Shown here one piece after another: positions 1 to 10,543 of a stretch of DNA of 64,000 bases; within the stretch, counting starts at the first letter, position 1; each line of letters begins with the position of its first letter. The stretch lies in NCBI RefSeq assembly GCF_002575655.3, contig NC_053040.3:226314628-226378627 (forward strand), given 5' to 3'. A program made the position numbers and the translations under genes. This stretch comes from Aegilops tauschii subsp. strangulata (lineage: Eukaryota; Streptophyta; Magnoliopsida; Poales; Poaceae). Under the pieces are notes generated by a model, which worked only from the letters and a program-made list of their open reading frames with translations, was not told the origin of the DNA and did not search any database.

Positions 1-190
1 CCGTTTACGGCCATAATGCGGTCTGTTTTTGGCCCATGTTTGGCCAATCGATCATACGGCCCGTCTAAGGCCCATTGATGATACGGCCCGTAGAAGGCCC
101 GTTGTTTCTACGGCCCGTAGAAGGCCCATTGTTTCTATGGACCGTAGAAGGCCCATTGTTTCTACGGCCCGTAGGGAGCCCAGTGTCACT
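1..190. repeat. GGCCCA-rich short tandem repeat array
   Basis: About six imperfect units of roughly 26-28 bp repeat the pattern GGCCCGTAGAAGGCCCATTG followed by TTTCTAC. The array begins at the window edge, so its true extent is unknown. GGCCCA (TGGGCC on the other strand) is the plant promoter 'site II' core, but repetition alone does not show promoter function. Arrays like this also occur inside transposons and LTRs. Confidence 0.7.
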
Positions 191-750
191 ACAGTAAATA
201 TGTAGCCCATGGCTTGTTAAAGGCGGGAAACTACTATAGGTTTAGACCTGCTAATGGCCCAAGATGATTATAGGCCCATGTTTTGGCCCATATGAGTAAC
301 GGGCTGGCCTGAAGACCGACAACACTGAGATCCACTGAACCTTCTGGCCTAAATTACAGCATACCGACCAAAGAATAAACCTAGACTATACAATAAAGAA
401 ATTACAGCATATTACATCCACTGGGAATCACAGTTCGCTACCGGTGATAATAAAGCACAACATGACCGCGGATTACATACACTGGGCATCAAAGGTCGCC
501 ACCCGTCGCCGACAAAAGAATATACAAATTTGAGAGCACTTCAGAAGGCACTAGACCTGGCAAGCTCGGGCCCCGCAAGCAGCCGAACAAGCTGATGAGA
601 CCTCAGTTGTGTCAACGATAGATGCTTTATCCCTAGCTGTATGGCACCATAGTGCGCAAGGCAGTCCCCTGACATCTTCAATACATCTTTGACCTCAAGT
701 CAGAGTTGAGCTGAAGCAAGCCTTTCCGCTTTAAGTTGATACTGGAGAAG
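191..750. other. No gene seen; probable 3' flank of the minus-strand gene
   Basis: No open frame or transposon terminus is recognisable. The stretch lies just downstream of the stop codon (751-753, minus strand) of the gene remnant described next, so it may include that gene's 3' untranslated region. Three further GGCCCA motifs occur near 250-290. Confidence 0.4.
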
Positions 751-918
751 TCAAACTGATTGAGGCAGCGACTGCACAGAGGTTGTCTCACACCTGCTGG
801 TGAGTAGCTTCAACTCACTGTCTTCATCAAGACAAGACCTTGGGGTCATCTCGCTGTCCTCAAGATGGTTTGGCTCACTATCTTTCCTAAAGTTCTGCCT
901 GGCATAAGAGATACGACT
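751..918 (-). pseudogene. Terminal exon of an unrecognised minus-strand gene, disrupted upstream
   Basis: On the minus strand a pyrimidine-rich tract ending in TTTCAG (acceptor AG at 920-919) precedes an open frame of about 55 codons beginning SRISYARQNF and ending in SLPQSV plus a stop at 751-753. The peptide is polar and rich in Ser, Glu and Asp. It starts in phase 0, which fits the phase-0 donor of the exon at 2,993-1,982, so the two probably join across a 1.06-kb intron. I do not recognise the product. The gene can no longer give a normal transcript because an LTR splits its preceding exon. Exon structure is inferred from splice motifs and phase only. Confidence 0.45.
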
Positions 919-1229
919 CTGAAAGAGAAACAAGGAGACACGTAACAGGTTTCACAATTATATAAGCAAATAAATGGATCTGTTCTGCATAAGGAACATG
1001 TTTTTACAACTACAATTTAAAACTGGTAGGTGTTGCAAACATCCTACGAGATGTAAACAGCAGTGGAGGAAATGATGCCTATCCAAATCTATACTAGAAC
1101 AAAGTTTGAAGGCTTGAGAAGGATGAACTTACATTACATGTTAACACGGGCTAGACAAAGCCCTTCTCCATGTTGATGGAAAGATAATTCGATAAATTCC
1201 CCAAAGAAAATTCTTTATAAGCGTTGCCA

Positions 1230-1850
1230 TTATTCTACATTTTGCAAAGAGTAAATATAGATCAAATAATATTGGAAGAAATAGAGGATAATGAAGCTCA
1301 GGTGCAGACTGATGATACATAATCAAATAGCAATTAATTAAGTACAGTGTTACAAGGCAAAAGGTACTAACAAGAGGAATGTAGACATCAATGTGTGTAG
1401 TGGCATTGGCTTTATTCAACATTTTGGTAAGAGTAAATGTAGATATGATAATTTGGAGAAAGTGGAGGGCAGGGCAGATAAGATGCAGAGTAATGCTAGA
1501 CAATCAACTATCTTGTGATGCATCTACAGTAATACCACCACCGTCCGTTATTAGTTGTCGCTCAAATGGATGTATCTAACACTATTAAGTTCTTAATACA
1601 TCCAATTGATCAAAAATTAATTCGATACAGAGGGAGTACATGACAACAGGTACTTACATGAGCAATCCAAAACTTCATAACCATTGTGTTAATTCTACAT
1701 TTATCTAAGAGTAAATATAGATCTTATAATTTCAAGCAAAGGGAGGATAAAGAAGCGAACATTTACAGTGATGCTACATAATCAGACATCAATGAGTGTA
1801 AGTATGCTGACAAAGGGCAAGAGGTACTGACAAGAGCAATGCATAGCCCA
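1230..1850. repeat. Imperfect tandem repeat inside the intron of the minus-strand gene
   Basis: Three diverged copies, near 1,231-1,400, 1,416-1,510 and 1,690-1,850, share blocks such as TTCTACATTT, AGAGTAAATATAGAT and CATCAATG followed by GTGT(A/G)AGT. The spacing of about 190-270 bp is broken by the MITE at 1,530-1,639. The repeat lies between the predicted donor at 1,981 and acceptor at 919 and appears non-coding. Confidence 0.55.
1530..1639. mobile_element. Stowaway-type MITE (Tc1/mariner-like, non-autonomous)
   Basis: The right end reads ATACAGAGGGAGTA, the complement of the TACTCCCTCTGT terminus typical of grass Stowaway elements. The left end, ACCACCGTCCGTTATTAG, is a diverged version of the same terminal repeat. 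TA dinucleotides flank both ends, and the length of about 110 bp suits the family. It is inserted in the intron of the minus-strand gene. Confidence 0.6.
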
Positions 1851-2043
1851 GTATTGTCGTGAGATCCAATGATCCTTTGAGCAAGGAGATTCATCTGAAA
1901 TTAGTTTTCATACAAGAGAGAAGGTAAGGCACATGCAGAAATTTAGGAGTTCAAATTTTGAATTGATATCATGGAAAGTACCTGATGCTGGGCTGTCAGC
2001 AGTTCTAATAGGGGTTTGGCCACTGGAGTAGGGGTAAAGTCTG

Positions 2044-2864
2044 TGTCGGAGTAATTGGATACGGGTATCCCGAAGACGACAAGACAATATTTCAAGACAT
2101 CGGGGCTAGAAAAGCCCCTCAGTCCGACTGCCCGGCCGCTCCTGCCGGCTCCCCGTCCGACTGCTCCACCCGGCCGGCTGCCCGGCCGGCTGCCAGCTGA
2201 CCGACTATGCCGACTAGCCGGCTGCCGACTGCAGTCCGACCCGGCATCGACAAGACCCCGACGAGACGGCCATACCGCGGACAAGTCAACCGTACCGCGA
2301 CACCGTCATGTATAGTTTCACTTGTCCCCTGGCACTATTCATGAAGTGACCTAGGGGACAAGCATGACATGCACCATGCCTTGCTCCCATACCTCCACAT
2401 AGCTTAGATGCAAAGCTACCTCACACTATAAAAGGAGACACACATCCATCCATCCATGGGATGGACTCACACGCACACAACAAGCAAGCTAGCTAGCAAG
2501 AGAGCTAGCTAGCCATCCATCCATCCATTCCCACGGGCAAGCATGCCCAAGCACCACATGCGGCCATGCTCATGGCCGGCAACTAAAGCATGGTTTGTGC
2601 ATGCATATATGGAGCCAGATGCCCATGGCACTGCCCCCAGATACAGCTCTAGGAGCACTTTGTACTGCCCGATGTACACCCCAGATATATACACTCAGAC
2701 ATGCAGGAGTAGGGGTATTATCTCTCCGGAGAGCCCCAAACCTGGGTAAACTAGCGCGTGCTACTCGCATACCCGCTCCCGGTCCTATCAGCAGCAGTCT
2801 TACCCTCACACTAAGCCCTTGTGGCATCTGTCGCCTCACACCCCCCCGTGAGAATACCACGACA
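2044..2864 (+). mobile_element. Solo LTR of a Gypsy-like retrotransposon
   Basis: The 821-bp unit begins TGTCGGAGTA and ends CCACGACA (TG...CA). It is flanked by a perfect 5-bp duplication GTCTG (2,039-2,043 and 2,865-2,869). A TATA-like ACTATAAAAGG lies at 2,425-2,435. The GC-rich first part has CCGGCCGGC-type repeats, and the later part carries CTCTCCGGAG...CCTGGGTAAACT, typical of Triticeae Gypsy LTRs. No internal domain is present, so it is a solo LTR left by LTR-LTR recombination. Its target is the coding exon of the minus-strand gene. Confidence 0.85.
2425..2435 (+). promoter_or_regulatory. TATA box of the solo LTR
   Basis: ACTATAAAAGG lies in the middle of the LTR at the U3/R position. 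It would fire on the plus strand, antisense to the disrupted gene. Activity is unknown. Confidence 0.4.
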
Positions 2865-3178
2865 GTCTGTTACAGTTGGGCATGTGTTTTCTGTGGCTGC
2901 TGATCTATCTGATTTAACAGGTATCACTACCTTCTCCAAATACCTAGTTTGTACTCCTTGAGGATCTTCAATCACCCTCTTCCTTTTGGACATCTATTAC
3001 GAAAGAACAACATTTGACTGAAAAAACATAGTATGACGACACATGGAATAGGTACAGAAAATGGATAGGTATGGCATATACTCATATATGATGCTTAACT
3101 AAGCAGATGGTGTAACAAAGTAGAAGTAATACAAGAGGTGAGATGCAAAATATGTGCGACCAATACAACCTTGCCAAG

Positions 3179-4153
3179 TGATGTAGGGTGGAACCCTATA
3201 CGGCCGATCTTTCACGAAAGGAGCGGATCCCACGATGAACACGAAGAACACAAGGGAATCACGAGGTAAACACGAGAGAAATCACTCAACCGACAAGAAT
3301 AGATCACACATGCGCTAGATCCAAGAACACATAGAGGTCACACGGTCCAAATCCAACAAAGGACGATACATAGGTAACCGGTTCTTCTCCGTGAGGAGGT
3401 CTTGATGGGGCCACCCAAGAGGGGGTCTTGAATCCAAGGGGATCTTCTCCGAAGAGGGGTCCCGGTCTCTCTCGTGGAGTAGATCCGTAATGGATGAGCA
3501 AAGCTCTATCTCACATATGAGCTAAACCAATGTTGACCCTCAAATGGTGGAGGAGGAGGAGTATATATAGTCTAGAGCCATGAAGGTTAAGTGGGAGAGG
3601 GATACAAGGCCAAAGGCCCAGCTGCGCACAGGCAGGTACCGGTCGTCCGGTGGCTCAGGAGGGACCGGTCGTCCGCTAGTCGCCGGACGTCCGCTGAAGA
3701 CGTTTTGTGAAGAGGCACCGGACGTCCGGTGTCTTGGGACTTCCGTTAATATTACCGTTCGTCCGGTGGGGGCCGGACGTCCGCTCGCTGGGAGGTGCTG
3801 TAGCTGGCGTTGGCTGTGCTTCAGGCGCCGATCGTCCGGTGGAGGTCGGACGTCCGCTCACTGGTCGGTCGTCCGGTGGAGGCCGGACGTCCGCTCGCTG
3901 GAGCTTCTTTGGCAGCTCCTTGTACTTGGTGTCCTCGCCGTCTTGTCCATGGTCTTTCTCTTTGTTCCTGGTCATGCATAGCACATATATTTGAGGTAGT
4001 AGCCATGCCTCACATATGGAAAGTGATGGTTCGAAGAGGAGCGAGTTCACCTTGTGTCCAATGGTGTATAGTCAAGGTCTCATCTTATATATCCTTGGGG
4101 CTTGGAGAGTAGTCGGAGTGTACATGGGGATGAACGTGGGATGCTCCGCATCA
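3179..4153 (-). repeat. 3' LTR of the minus-strand element
   Basis: This 975-bp copy pairs with 10,544-11,531. The two differ by scattered substitutions plus a roughly 13-bp length difference, for example an extra GGGGAAAACACAA-type insertion near 10,620 in the right copy. A TATATATAG block near 3,565 and CGGACGTCCG palindromes at 3,640-3,900 are conserved in both copies. Confidence 0.92.
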
Positions 4154-6374
4154 TCTCCTCCCCTTGGGAAAGATCCGACCTCGGATCATGATCCTCATCA
4201 CCATGGAAACGGTTGTCGTGGACGGACTTGTAGTTGGACGAAGTTGAAGACATTGCGCAATCCAAGTACTCCACGGTGTCTCCGGAGTGATATACATGCA
4301 AAAAGAGCAAACAGAAGCGACACTTGGAAATACATTGGTTAGCGCACACAAAGTGTCCATCAAGGAAGTATGAGTCTGTGAGGCAATATTGTTCATGACA
4401 AAGCGCATGAAGCTTATCAATATGATATAGAATGGTATGCAAAGCATTCATGGGGTAATTAGCATGGTGCACAAAGCAACAAATTCTACCATTGTGCAAA
4501 ATGATGTCATAATGGGACGGTTTATCAAAAGCATGAACATGGTAATTGGTGCTCAATGTGGCTATGTGATCATGCAATTGATGGTAGGCAATATGATCAT
4601 GATGTAAGAATATGCCATCAAGGAAGATCACAACAAATTTGCTAAGGAAATGCACAAGCTCATATATCATGGATGACATGGGAATACAAGATGCAATAAA
4701 GCAATCATAATGTGAGTCAGTCCATGCATAAGATGCAAAGGACCCCATGATATGATATGTACATCGAGCATGACATGAGGAAGCACAGTCAACAAATATG
4801 TATGTGTTGGAGCAATGTGTCAAAGGAGTGTTGATGTACCAATGCTCGATGTTGTGGCATGAGTGGAGTTCTGGAGGTACATCCAATAAGTGCGAGCGCT
4901 CCTCAATGTGAAGGTCAATAGAGCCAATCTTCAATGTTGCTCCGCCGTTCGCGAGATGTATCATGTATGCAACAAGAAGGAAACAACAATGAAAGAATGA
5001 CCCATCCAATATGTGTATTTGAGGATGGCTCAAAGGGAAGGAGGTCACCTTTAGGAGTTTCTCAAGGATGATGAGGTTGCGCATCTTGTATGCCTTCACA
5101 TAACCAATATGTCTCGTGATGGTACCGTCTCTTGAATCCTTCAAAATGAAAGAACATGACAAACACTCGGAAAAACAAATGAGGTTAGTGCAAATGCAAT
5201 ACCTATGATTCGAGTGGTGAGATACCCAACAAGTGTATGCATCATTCTTATCATAAGAAAGGACAAGGGAGCATTTCATGGTATGGAGGCATATGATGCG
5301 AGAACAACCAAATACAATAGGCTCAATCAAACAAGCATCCATCACAAGTAAGGTGTCAAAGTCTCCAAGATCAATAGATGCAACAATTGGAGGCAAGCGA
5401 CAATGAACGAGATATATCATGTGAGAGGCATGAACATATATGTCATCAACCCAAGAAAGCGAGTAAGAGTGGAACCTGGGTGATGCAACCAAGCAAGTAA
5501 TCATAGTGATCAAGTCAAGCAAGGTAGTAGTGCGAAGATGCAACGTACTAGAAGGAATCATGGCAAGCATGTCATGGGTGCAAATAGTGGGCATGAATAA
5601 TTCACATGACATAGCACAAATATGAAAGCAAGATATGAGGAAAGTATCATCAATGTATTGGAGAGAGGCCATATGTAAATAGCAATGGGACATCATGACT
5701 CTCCCAACACAAGAATCAACAATAGCATGAGGCACATGATAAACATGGCAATAGCAACAAGGATCTCCACCAAGCATGCAAATACACATAGGAGTATTAT
5801 AATGGTGAAGCATGTGTAAATGCAAACAAGGGTCACAATTGCATGGCAAAGGCATAGAAGCAAGCATAACATGCAAAGTGAACACGGTAAAATGGGCATA
5901 ACGTAACAAGTGATATATAGCCCAACGCCGTGTGAGAGCCAAGTAGAAGAGATGCGTGTAGTCCTTCCGCGAAGGGAATGGTGGTAAGGATAGTCCACGA
6001 GATCCCAAGTCATCGTTGCCCTCAAGATCTCGTTTTGTCAACTCTTGGGATTGAGAGGTTGACGAGTATACGTGAGTACCTACACAAAACAAAGACAAAG
6101 GGAAAATTGTGTGTGCGTGGTATATGTACACATCATCCATCATGATGCGCACATGCTTGTGTTGGTTAGCACAAAATATCCAATGCTCAAATAAATGAGA
6201 TGCGTGATATAGAAACATGTCATCCATCATGATAGGTTTGTTGTTATGTAGAGCATAATGGAGACTCAAATTGTGCAATGCATCATGATAAATATGTAGA
6301 GCATTGTTATTCATGGAATGCATATGGTGCAAGCAATTATGGGAATCATGCAAAGTATGGAATGCATCAAAATA
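4080..6374 (-). pseudogene. Long open frame of the element, with a degenerate RT-like segment
   Basis: About 765 codons are open on the minus strand from just after the TGA at 6,377-6,375 to a stop at 4,080, inside the 3' LTR. There is no good ATG at its beginning. It is in the same frame as the 199-codon frame upstream, so one TGA separates two halves of a reading frame of about 960 codons. The composition is odd: very rich in His, Cys, Met and Ile. Near 4,652-4,605 it reads FLSKFVVIFLDGIF, which aligns with the Ty3/Gypsy reverse transcriptase catalytic strand (KFVVVFLDDIL); the second catalytic Asp would be Gly. The C-terminus ends DPRSDLSQGEEMM, encoded by the purine tract as in many Gypsy polyproteins. 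It may be a decayed pol region; no enzyme activity is expected. Confidence 0.5.
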
Positions 6375-6974
6375 TCATGATATGTATGAGGAAACTATGG
6401 GGGTCTCCTCATGAGCATTAGTAGAAACATCACTTGGAGAATATTGACAACATCCAAAACAAAGCATAATTGAAACAATGTGATCATGGCATGGTATAGT
6501 AGATGAATTGCACAAATCATGTAAAGGAAGCATGGCAATATCATCACATGAAAAACAAAAGCCAATGACCATCATCTCGTCATCTATGCCATAAGTGCAA
6601 ATGGGATTTATTTTAATGGGGCATGCATAGTTACTATGTTGAGATTGAAATGATGCAATATGGGAGATCTCACTCATGGCATATGACAAGTTCAAAGGAT
6701 TATCAAACATGATGTGACCAACAGAATTTTCACATGATATCCTATGGAGCATAGCATCACAACTAGGCAACTCAACATGCTCATCATCATATTCATCGTA
6801 AATTGGTAAGTCATTACATGAAGTCGCTCTAGCATGAAGCATGGGAATAGGTGGATCAACATCATGCAAGCAATCATTGGTGAGATAGTGCACTAGTGGG
6901 ACAAGAGAACCACCATCACCTATGTTACCTTTGGAGCATCGCTCATGTGTTGTAGGTGAGGTGTCGAAGAACAA
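6375..6974 (-). pseudogene. Middle open frame of the element (199 codons)
   Basis: This frame begins MFFDTSPTTHERCSKG and ends IVSSYIS before the TGA at 6,377-6,375. It overlaps the end of the gag-like frame by 55 bp in a different phase, an arrangement compatible with ribosomal frameshifting or with an old indel. It is in the same frame as the longer downstream region. It is acidic and rich in Ser, Asp, Met and His. No domain is recognised. Confidence 0.4.
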
Positions 6975-8527
6975 GTCGTTGTCATCTTCATCTTGATGGA
7001 ACCATGTGGGGGTGCATCATCGTCCACCATGGCCATCGTCGTCTCCATTGGAGGTATGGACTCGTCAAGGATAGGCATGTCGTCATGTAGGAGACCTAGC
7101 ACCAAAGAAGAAAACACACTCAGAGTAGAGGTTAAGTCATTAGAAATCATAGTGGCTTCATGTGCCGTGTCAACTACCTCACTCACTAAGTGTTGTGGCT
7201 CACTCACTCCCTCAAGGATGCTCTCACTCATATTGTTGGTGGAGTCACTCAAATGGCTCTCAACCTCACATAGGATGTGTGGCATGCTCTCAAGTATGGG
7301 GCTAGTGGTGGTCACACTCATCCTCTCATAGGAAATGCACTCAATGTCATATATGGTAGAGTCACTCATCTCACTCATGGGTTGGTGGCTCTCCTCACAT
7401 GGCAATTGGGACATCTCATCATATGTGGGTGTCGGAGAGATGTTGGTGCAAATTTCTGCATGCTCAACTATGTCGTAGTCGTAGCCATGGATGAAGGCCG
7501 AAGATGGCACATCATCACTCTCCTCCAAGACCAAAGGTAAGGTCTCATGTGCGGTCTCGTAGCTTGACTCGGAGTATGAGTCCAATATGGGCGCTGTCTT
7601 CATGTTGTTGAAGAGGTTCGTGCTCGTCACCGTGGTCGAAGGGGATGGCCCTTGCTCGACCTTCTTGTCACCGTCTTGTTGTAGGAGGCCCATATGATGT
7701 GGCACCTCATAGCTCATCTCCATGACCGAAGGGAGGTTCCCGTGCTCGACCATCTTTCTTGAGGGGCTTCCGGAGATGGAAGTGTCGCCCTCGCTCTTAG
7801 GTGGTCGCCTCGTTGTTGAAGATGTCGATGTAGGCGAACTCATGGGAAGTAGGCGAAGATGTCGTACGTCCAAAGGCGAAGATGCCTTGATAGCAGTTGG
7901 CGAAGATGCCGAAGTGGTGGTGGTAGCCATAGCTCCATCTTGGTGGTGCTCGTCTCGCGGTCTTCTCTTTTGCTCTTGAAGCTTGGCCTTGGCGTGAAGT
8001 AGGGCTTGTTGGGACTTGTACGTTTGCTCTTGGCGAGCATCATCATGTTGATGGTGTCGTTGTCGCACTTGAGCTCGTAGTAGATGTCGTTCGTCGTCGT
8101 CATGCACATGTTGCTTGGAGGTGACTTGCTCTTCATGACGATGTAGATCATGAACGTGATGGTGGTCACCATGTAGATGTGGACGTGGATGACTTGCGCT
8201 TGCATTGCATGGACGCTCCGAAGATGATCTACTTGGTCGCCGCCGCCTTGAAGATGACAAATTGGAAGTAGACTTGATCAAGGCCTGAATCTCCTCCATC
8301 CTTGCATCTTGCTCCTCCTTTTGTGCGGACAGCTTATTGTCGAAGTAGTCTCTTGTACGTAGCTCGGAGTGTCCTATGTCGATGGTGAGGTTGTCGATGC
8401 GCTCTTGCAATCTTGATTGTGCGCCTTGCATTTGTCGTTGTAGATCGAAGATGGATGCTTTGGTGATGTAGTTGTTCACGCCGTCGGTGTTGTCAAAGAC
8501 CGGAGATGAAATGTCTTGCCTATCCAT
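6920..8527 (-). CDS. Gag-like protein of the non-autonomous element
   Basis: Starting at the ATG at 8,527 (MDRQDISSPVFDN), the frame runs 535 codons to a stop at 6,920. The first part is predicted helical and coiled-coil-like (around LQRQMQGAQSRLQERIDNL). A basic Arg/Ser segment (SSSRRRRPSRSSS) and a His/Arg/Gln-rich stretch follow, and the tail is Ser/Thr/Glu-rich and acidic. I see no CCHC zinc knuckle. Position (first frame after a roughly 1.9-kb leader from the PBS), coiled-coil start and basic patch suggest a Gag-derived structural protein, but similarity to a named family was not established. The open frame extends upstream without an ATG to about 8,608. Confidence 0.5.
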   Translation of the reverse strand: MDRQDISSPVFDNTDGVNNYITKASIFDLQRQMQGAQSRLQERIDNLTIDIGHSELRTRDYFDNKLSAQKEEQDARMEEIQALIKSTSNLSSSRRRRPSRSSSERPCNASASHPRPHLHGDHHHVHDLHRHEEQVTSKQHVHDDDERHLLRAQVRQRHHQHDDARQEQTYKSQQALLHAKAKLQEQKRRPRDEHHQDGAMATTTTSASSPTAIKASSPLDVRHLRLLPMSSPTSTSSTTRRPPKSEGDTSISGSPSRKMVEHGNLPSVMEMSYEVPHHMGLLQQDGDKKVEQGPSPSTTVTSTNLFNNMKTAPILDSYSESSYETAHETLPLVLEESDDVPSSAFIHGYDYDIVEHAEICTNISPTPTYDEMSQLPCEESHQPMSEMSDSTIYDIECISYERMSVTTTSPILESMPHILCEVESHLSDSTNNMSESILEGVSEPQHLVSEVVDTAHEATMISNDLTSTLSVFSSLVLGLLHDDMPILDESIPPMETTMAMVDDDAPPHGSIKMKMTTTCSSTPHLQHMSDAPKVT

Positions 8528-8608
8528 CACAAGACTCGAGCAAATATGAGTGGGAGAAAGAGAAGAACTATACCAAATGTACCTTGACCGATGTTGAAGA
8601 TGGATCAA

Positions 8609-10526
8609 TGATCACTCAATGTGTAACAAGGAAATAGCACAATTGGTACCAATTCTTGTCGGTTTCTCACACCAACACAAGTAAGTCTTATGGTGGAGCT
8701 CGGTGAGGATAGTGGCACAAAAATTTGATGCAAAATGTTAGCAAGAGTCAATAATGTTGAAAGAGATTCACAAATTCGCAAGTGTATCAAGTAGACCAAT
8801 AGCAATGAAAGGCACACAGAAACACACAGACGGATAGATAAATGGGGTCGTGCAACCAAGGAATGAGCTCAAAATGTGGAATCCACGGAAAACGCTCGTG
8901 TTGCACAACTCAAGAGAGATGCTAGCACGATTGCTCTATAGGCGGATACGACACTTGTGCACAACCTATAAGATGCAAAATGGATAAACTTTCTATCCCA
9001 AGTATGCTATGTGGTATGGTTCCCGGTGTTTGATCCAAGATGATCGGATATGATAATCTTATGCAATGTGGTAAGATGCTATGGCTATTGCTTACAAGCT
9101 TCTTTGCTCTCTCTTTGCTTAAAAGCTTATTCTTTTTTTGTATGGCCACTTTTGCACAATGCACAAACCAAGATAGCAATTGTATATATGCGGGAACAAA
9201 CTTGAGGCACACGAGATGATATGTTACCAATATGATATGGTATGTATGCAATGGATGGTATATCGATGATCACTAATGTGCACAAGTAACGTGGCCCGGC
9301 AATACTCAAATGGCTAGTCTCGATAGGAAAGTGACGCAAAATGGGCTAGGCGTTCTCAATGCAATGGCAAGGGTGATATACAATGGTGTCGTCGAGGTTA
9401 CCGTCCTTTGTGATGATGAGTGGCGGTGTTCTTGATGTAGATACCAAGATGATGGAGACTCGTCCCTAAGTAGCCGAAACACCTTAGGAAACGGAAAAAC
9501 CACGAACTCAAAATCTCAAATGACAAATGTCAAATGGTGGTAGCGGGAAGTGGTGGTAGTTTTGCACTTGGCAATGCGGAAGTGGGACGATGGGTTATGC
9601 GTGTCGAAGTTGAAGTTGCCATCCCTAAGTAGCTGAAACACCTTAGGAGACACAAGCCACAACTCAAACAAGCTCAAACAAAATTGGGTTAAGTTGAGGT
9701 GGCGGAAGTGTATGGTGGGCAAGCCTATGCGGAAGTGGTGGTGGTGGTTGATGAAGAAGCAACCGTCCCTAAGTAGCTGAAACACCTTAGGAGACTCGAA
9801 TCATTACTCAAGTAACCACTAATGCTATGGGGAACAAAATTGGTTAGGTTGCGGAAGTCGGTGGTGGTGTAGCGGATGATGTGGTGGAAGTCCTAGGCAA
9901 AGATGCCAAAGTTCCAAAACTTTGATGGAGTCAAATGATGTTGGTGGTATTTTTGTGGGAAGGGGGATGCCAATAGCTTCAAAACGAGCTAAATAATGTC
10001 AAAATCGGAGTTCGGATGAATTAGTTATGGACAAAACAAAAATCAACCAACGTCTGAAACTACAGGTTACGGACGTCCATAAAAGGACGGATGTCCGGTC
10101 GCCGGACGTCCGGTCGGGCTCGGAAATCTGTAAATTCAGTCTTGTTGGCTGGTTTCGGTCGTCCGGTGGATGACGGACGTCCGGTGCTTCGAGGGGGTCC
10201 GGACCTCTGTAAAAACATCGGTCGTCCGGTGGGTCGGGGTCAACGCGAAATTTTAGATCCGGGACGCGTTTTTGGGCGGAAAATGGGGATTTTCGGGTCA
10301 AAATTGATGAGATTTCGTGGATGGAAAGTGGGGAAACTTAGGGAAATGCTAGATCCACTCGAAACCAAGCAAGTCCATGGATCAAAATCAAAAAAACATC
10401 ATCAAACCAACAAATGACAAACAAAAATTGGGGCTATTTTTGGTGGGGATTTTCAAATTTTAGGACGAAATCAACAAAACTAGGCTAGAAAACACAACGG
10501 GGAGGCTCCGAAATCGTGATCAACGT
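8609..10526 (-). other. Leader region of the minus-strand element
   Basis: There is no convincing open frame between the PBS and the gag-like start. A short direct repeat around CTAAGTAGC(C/T)GAAACACCTTAGGA occurs three times (near 9,465, 9,626 and 9,768), spaced about 150 bp. The end nearest the LTR (10,070-10,230) carries the same GTCCGG/CGGACGTCCGG motifs as the LTRs. It probably holds packaging signals; this is inference from position. Confidence 0.5.
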
Positions 10527-10540
10527 GGCTCATGATACCA
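10527..10540 (-). promoter_or_regulatory. Primer-binding site (tRNA-Met type)
   Basis: TGGTATCATGAGCC on the minus strand starts 3 nt from the 5' LTR. It matches the initiator tRNA-Met primer site TGGTATCAGAGCC except for one inserted T. It fixes the transcription direction of the element. Confidence 0.8.
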
Positions 10541-10543
10541 AGA

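Larger units (their letters stand above)
1982..2993 (-). pseudogene. Internal exon of the minus-strand gene, split by a solo LTR
   Basis: Reading on the minus strand, acceptor AG (2,995-2,994) opens an exon at 2,993 beginning MSKRKRVIEDPQG. It runs to the solo LTR at 2,864 and resumes at 2,043 in the same frame once one copy of the 5-bp target duplication is removed (the frame passes VTD then FTPTPVAKPL). It ends LLTAQHQ at 1,982, followed by donor GTACTT. Removing the LTR gives an uninterrupted exon of about 60 codons, which strongly suggests the gene was coding before the insertion. A basic KRKR patch near the start could be a nuclear localisation signal. The product is not recognised. Confidence 0.55.

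Noticed and set aside
3580..4112. Repeated open frames in the LTR of the minus-strand element, including ones with VRWRSDVRSL-like repeats.
   Set aside because: They are translations of the CGGACGTCCG repeats and occur in both LTRs in all frames.
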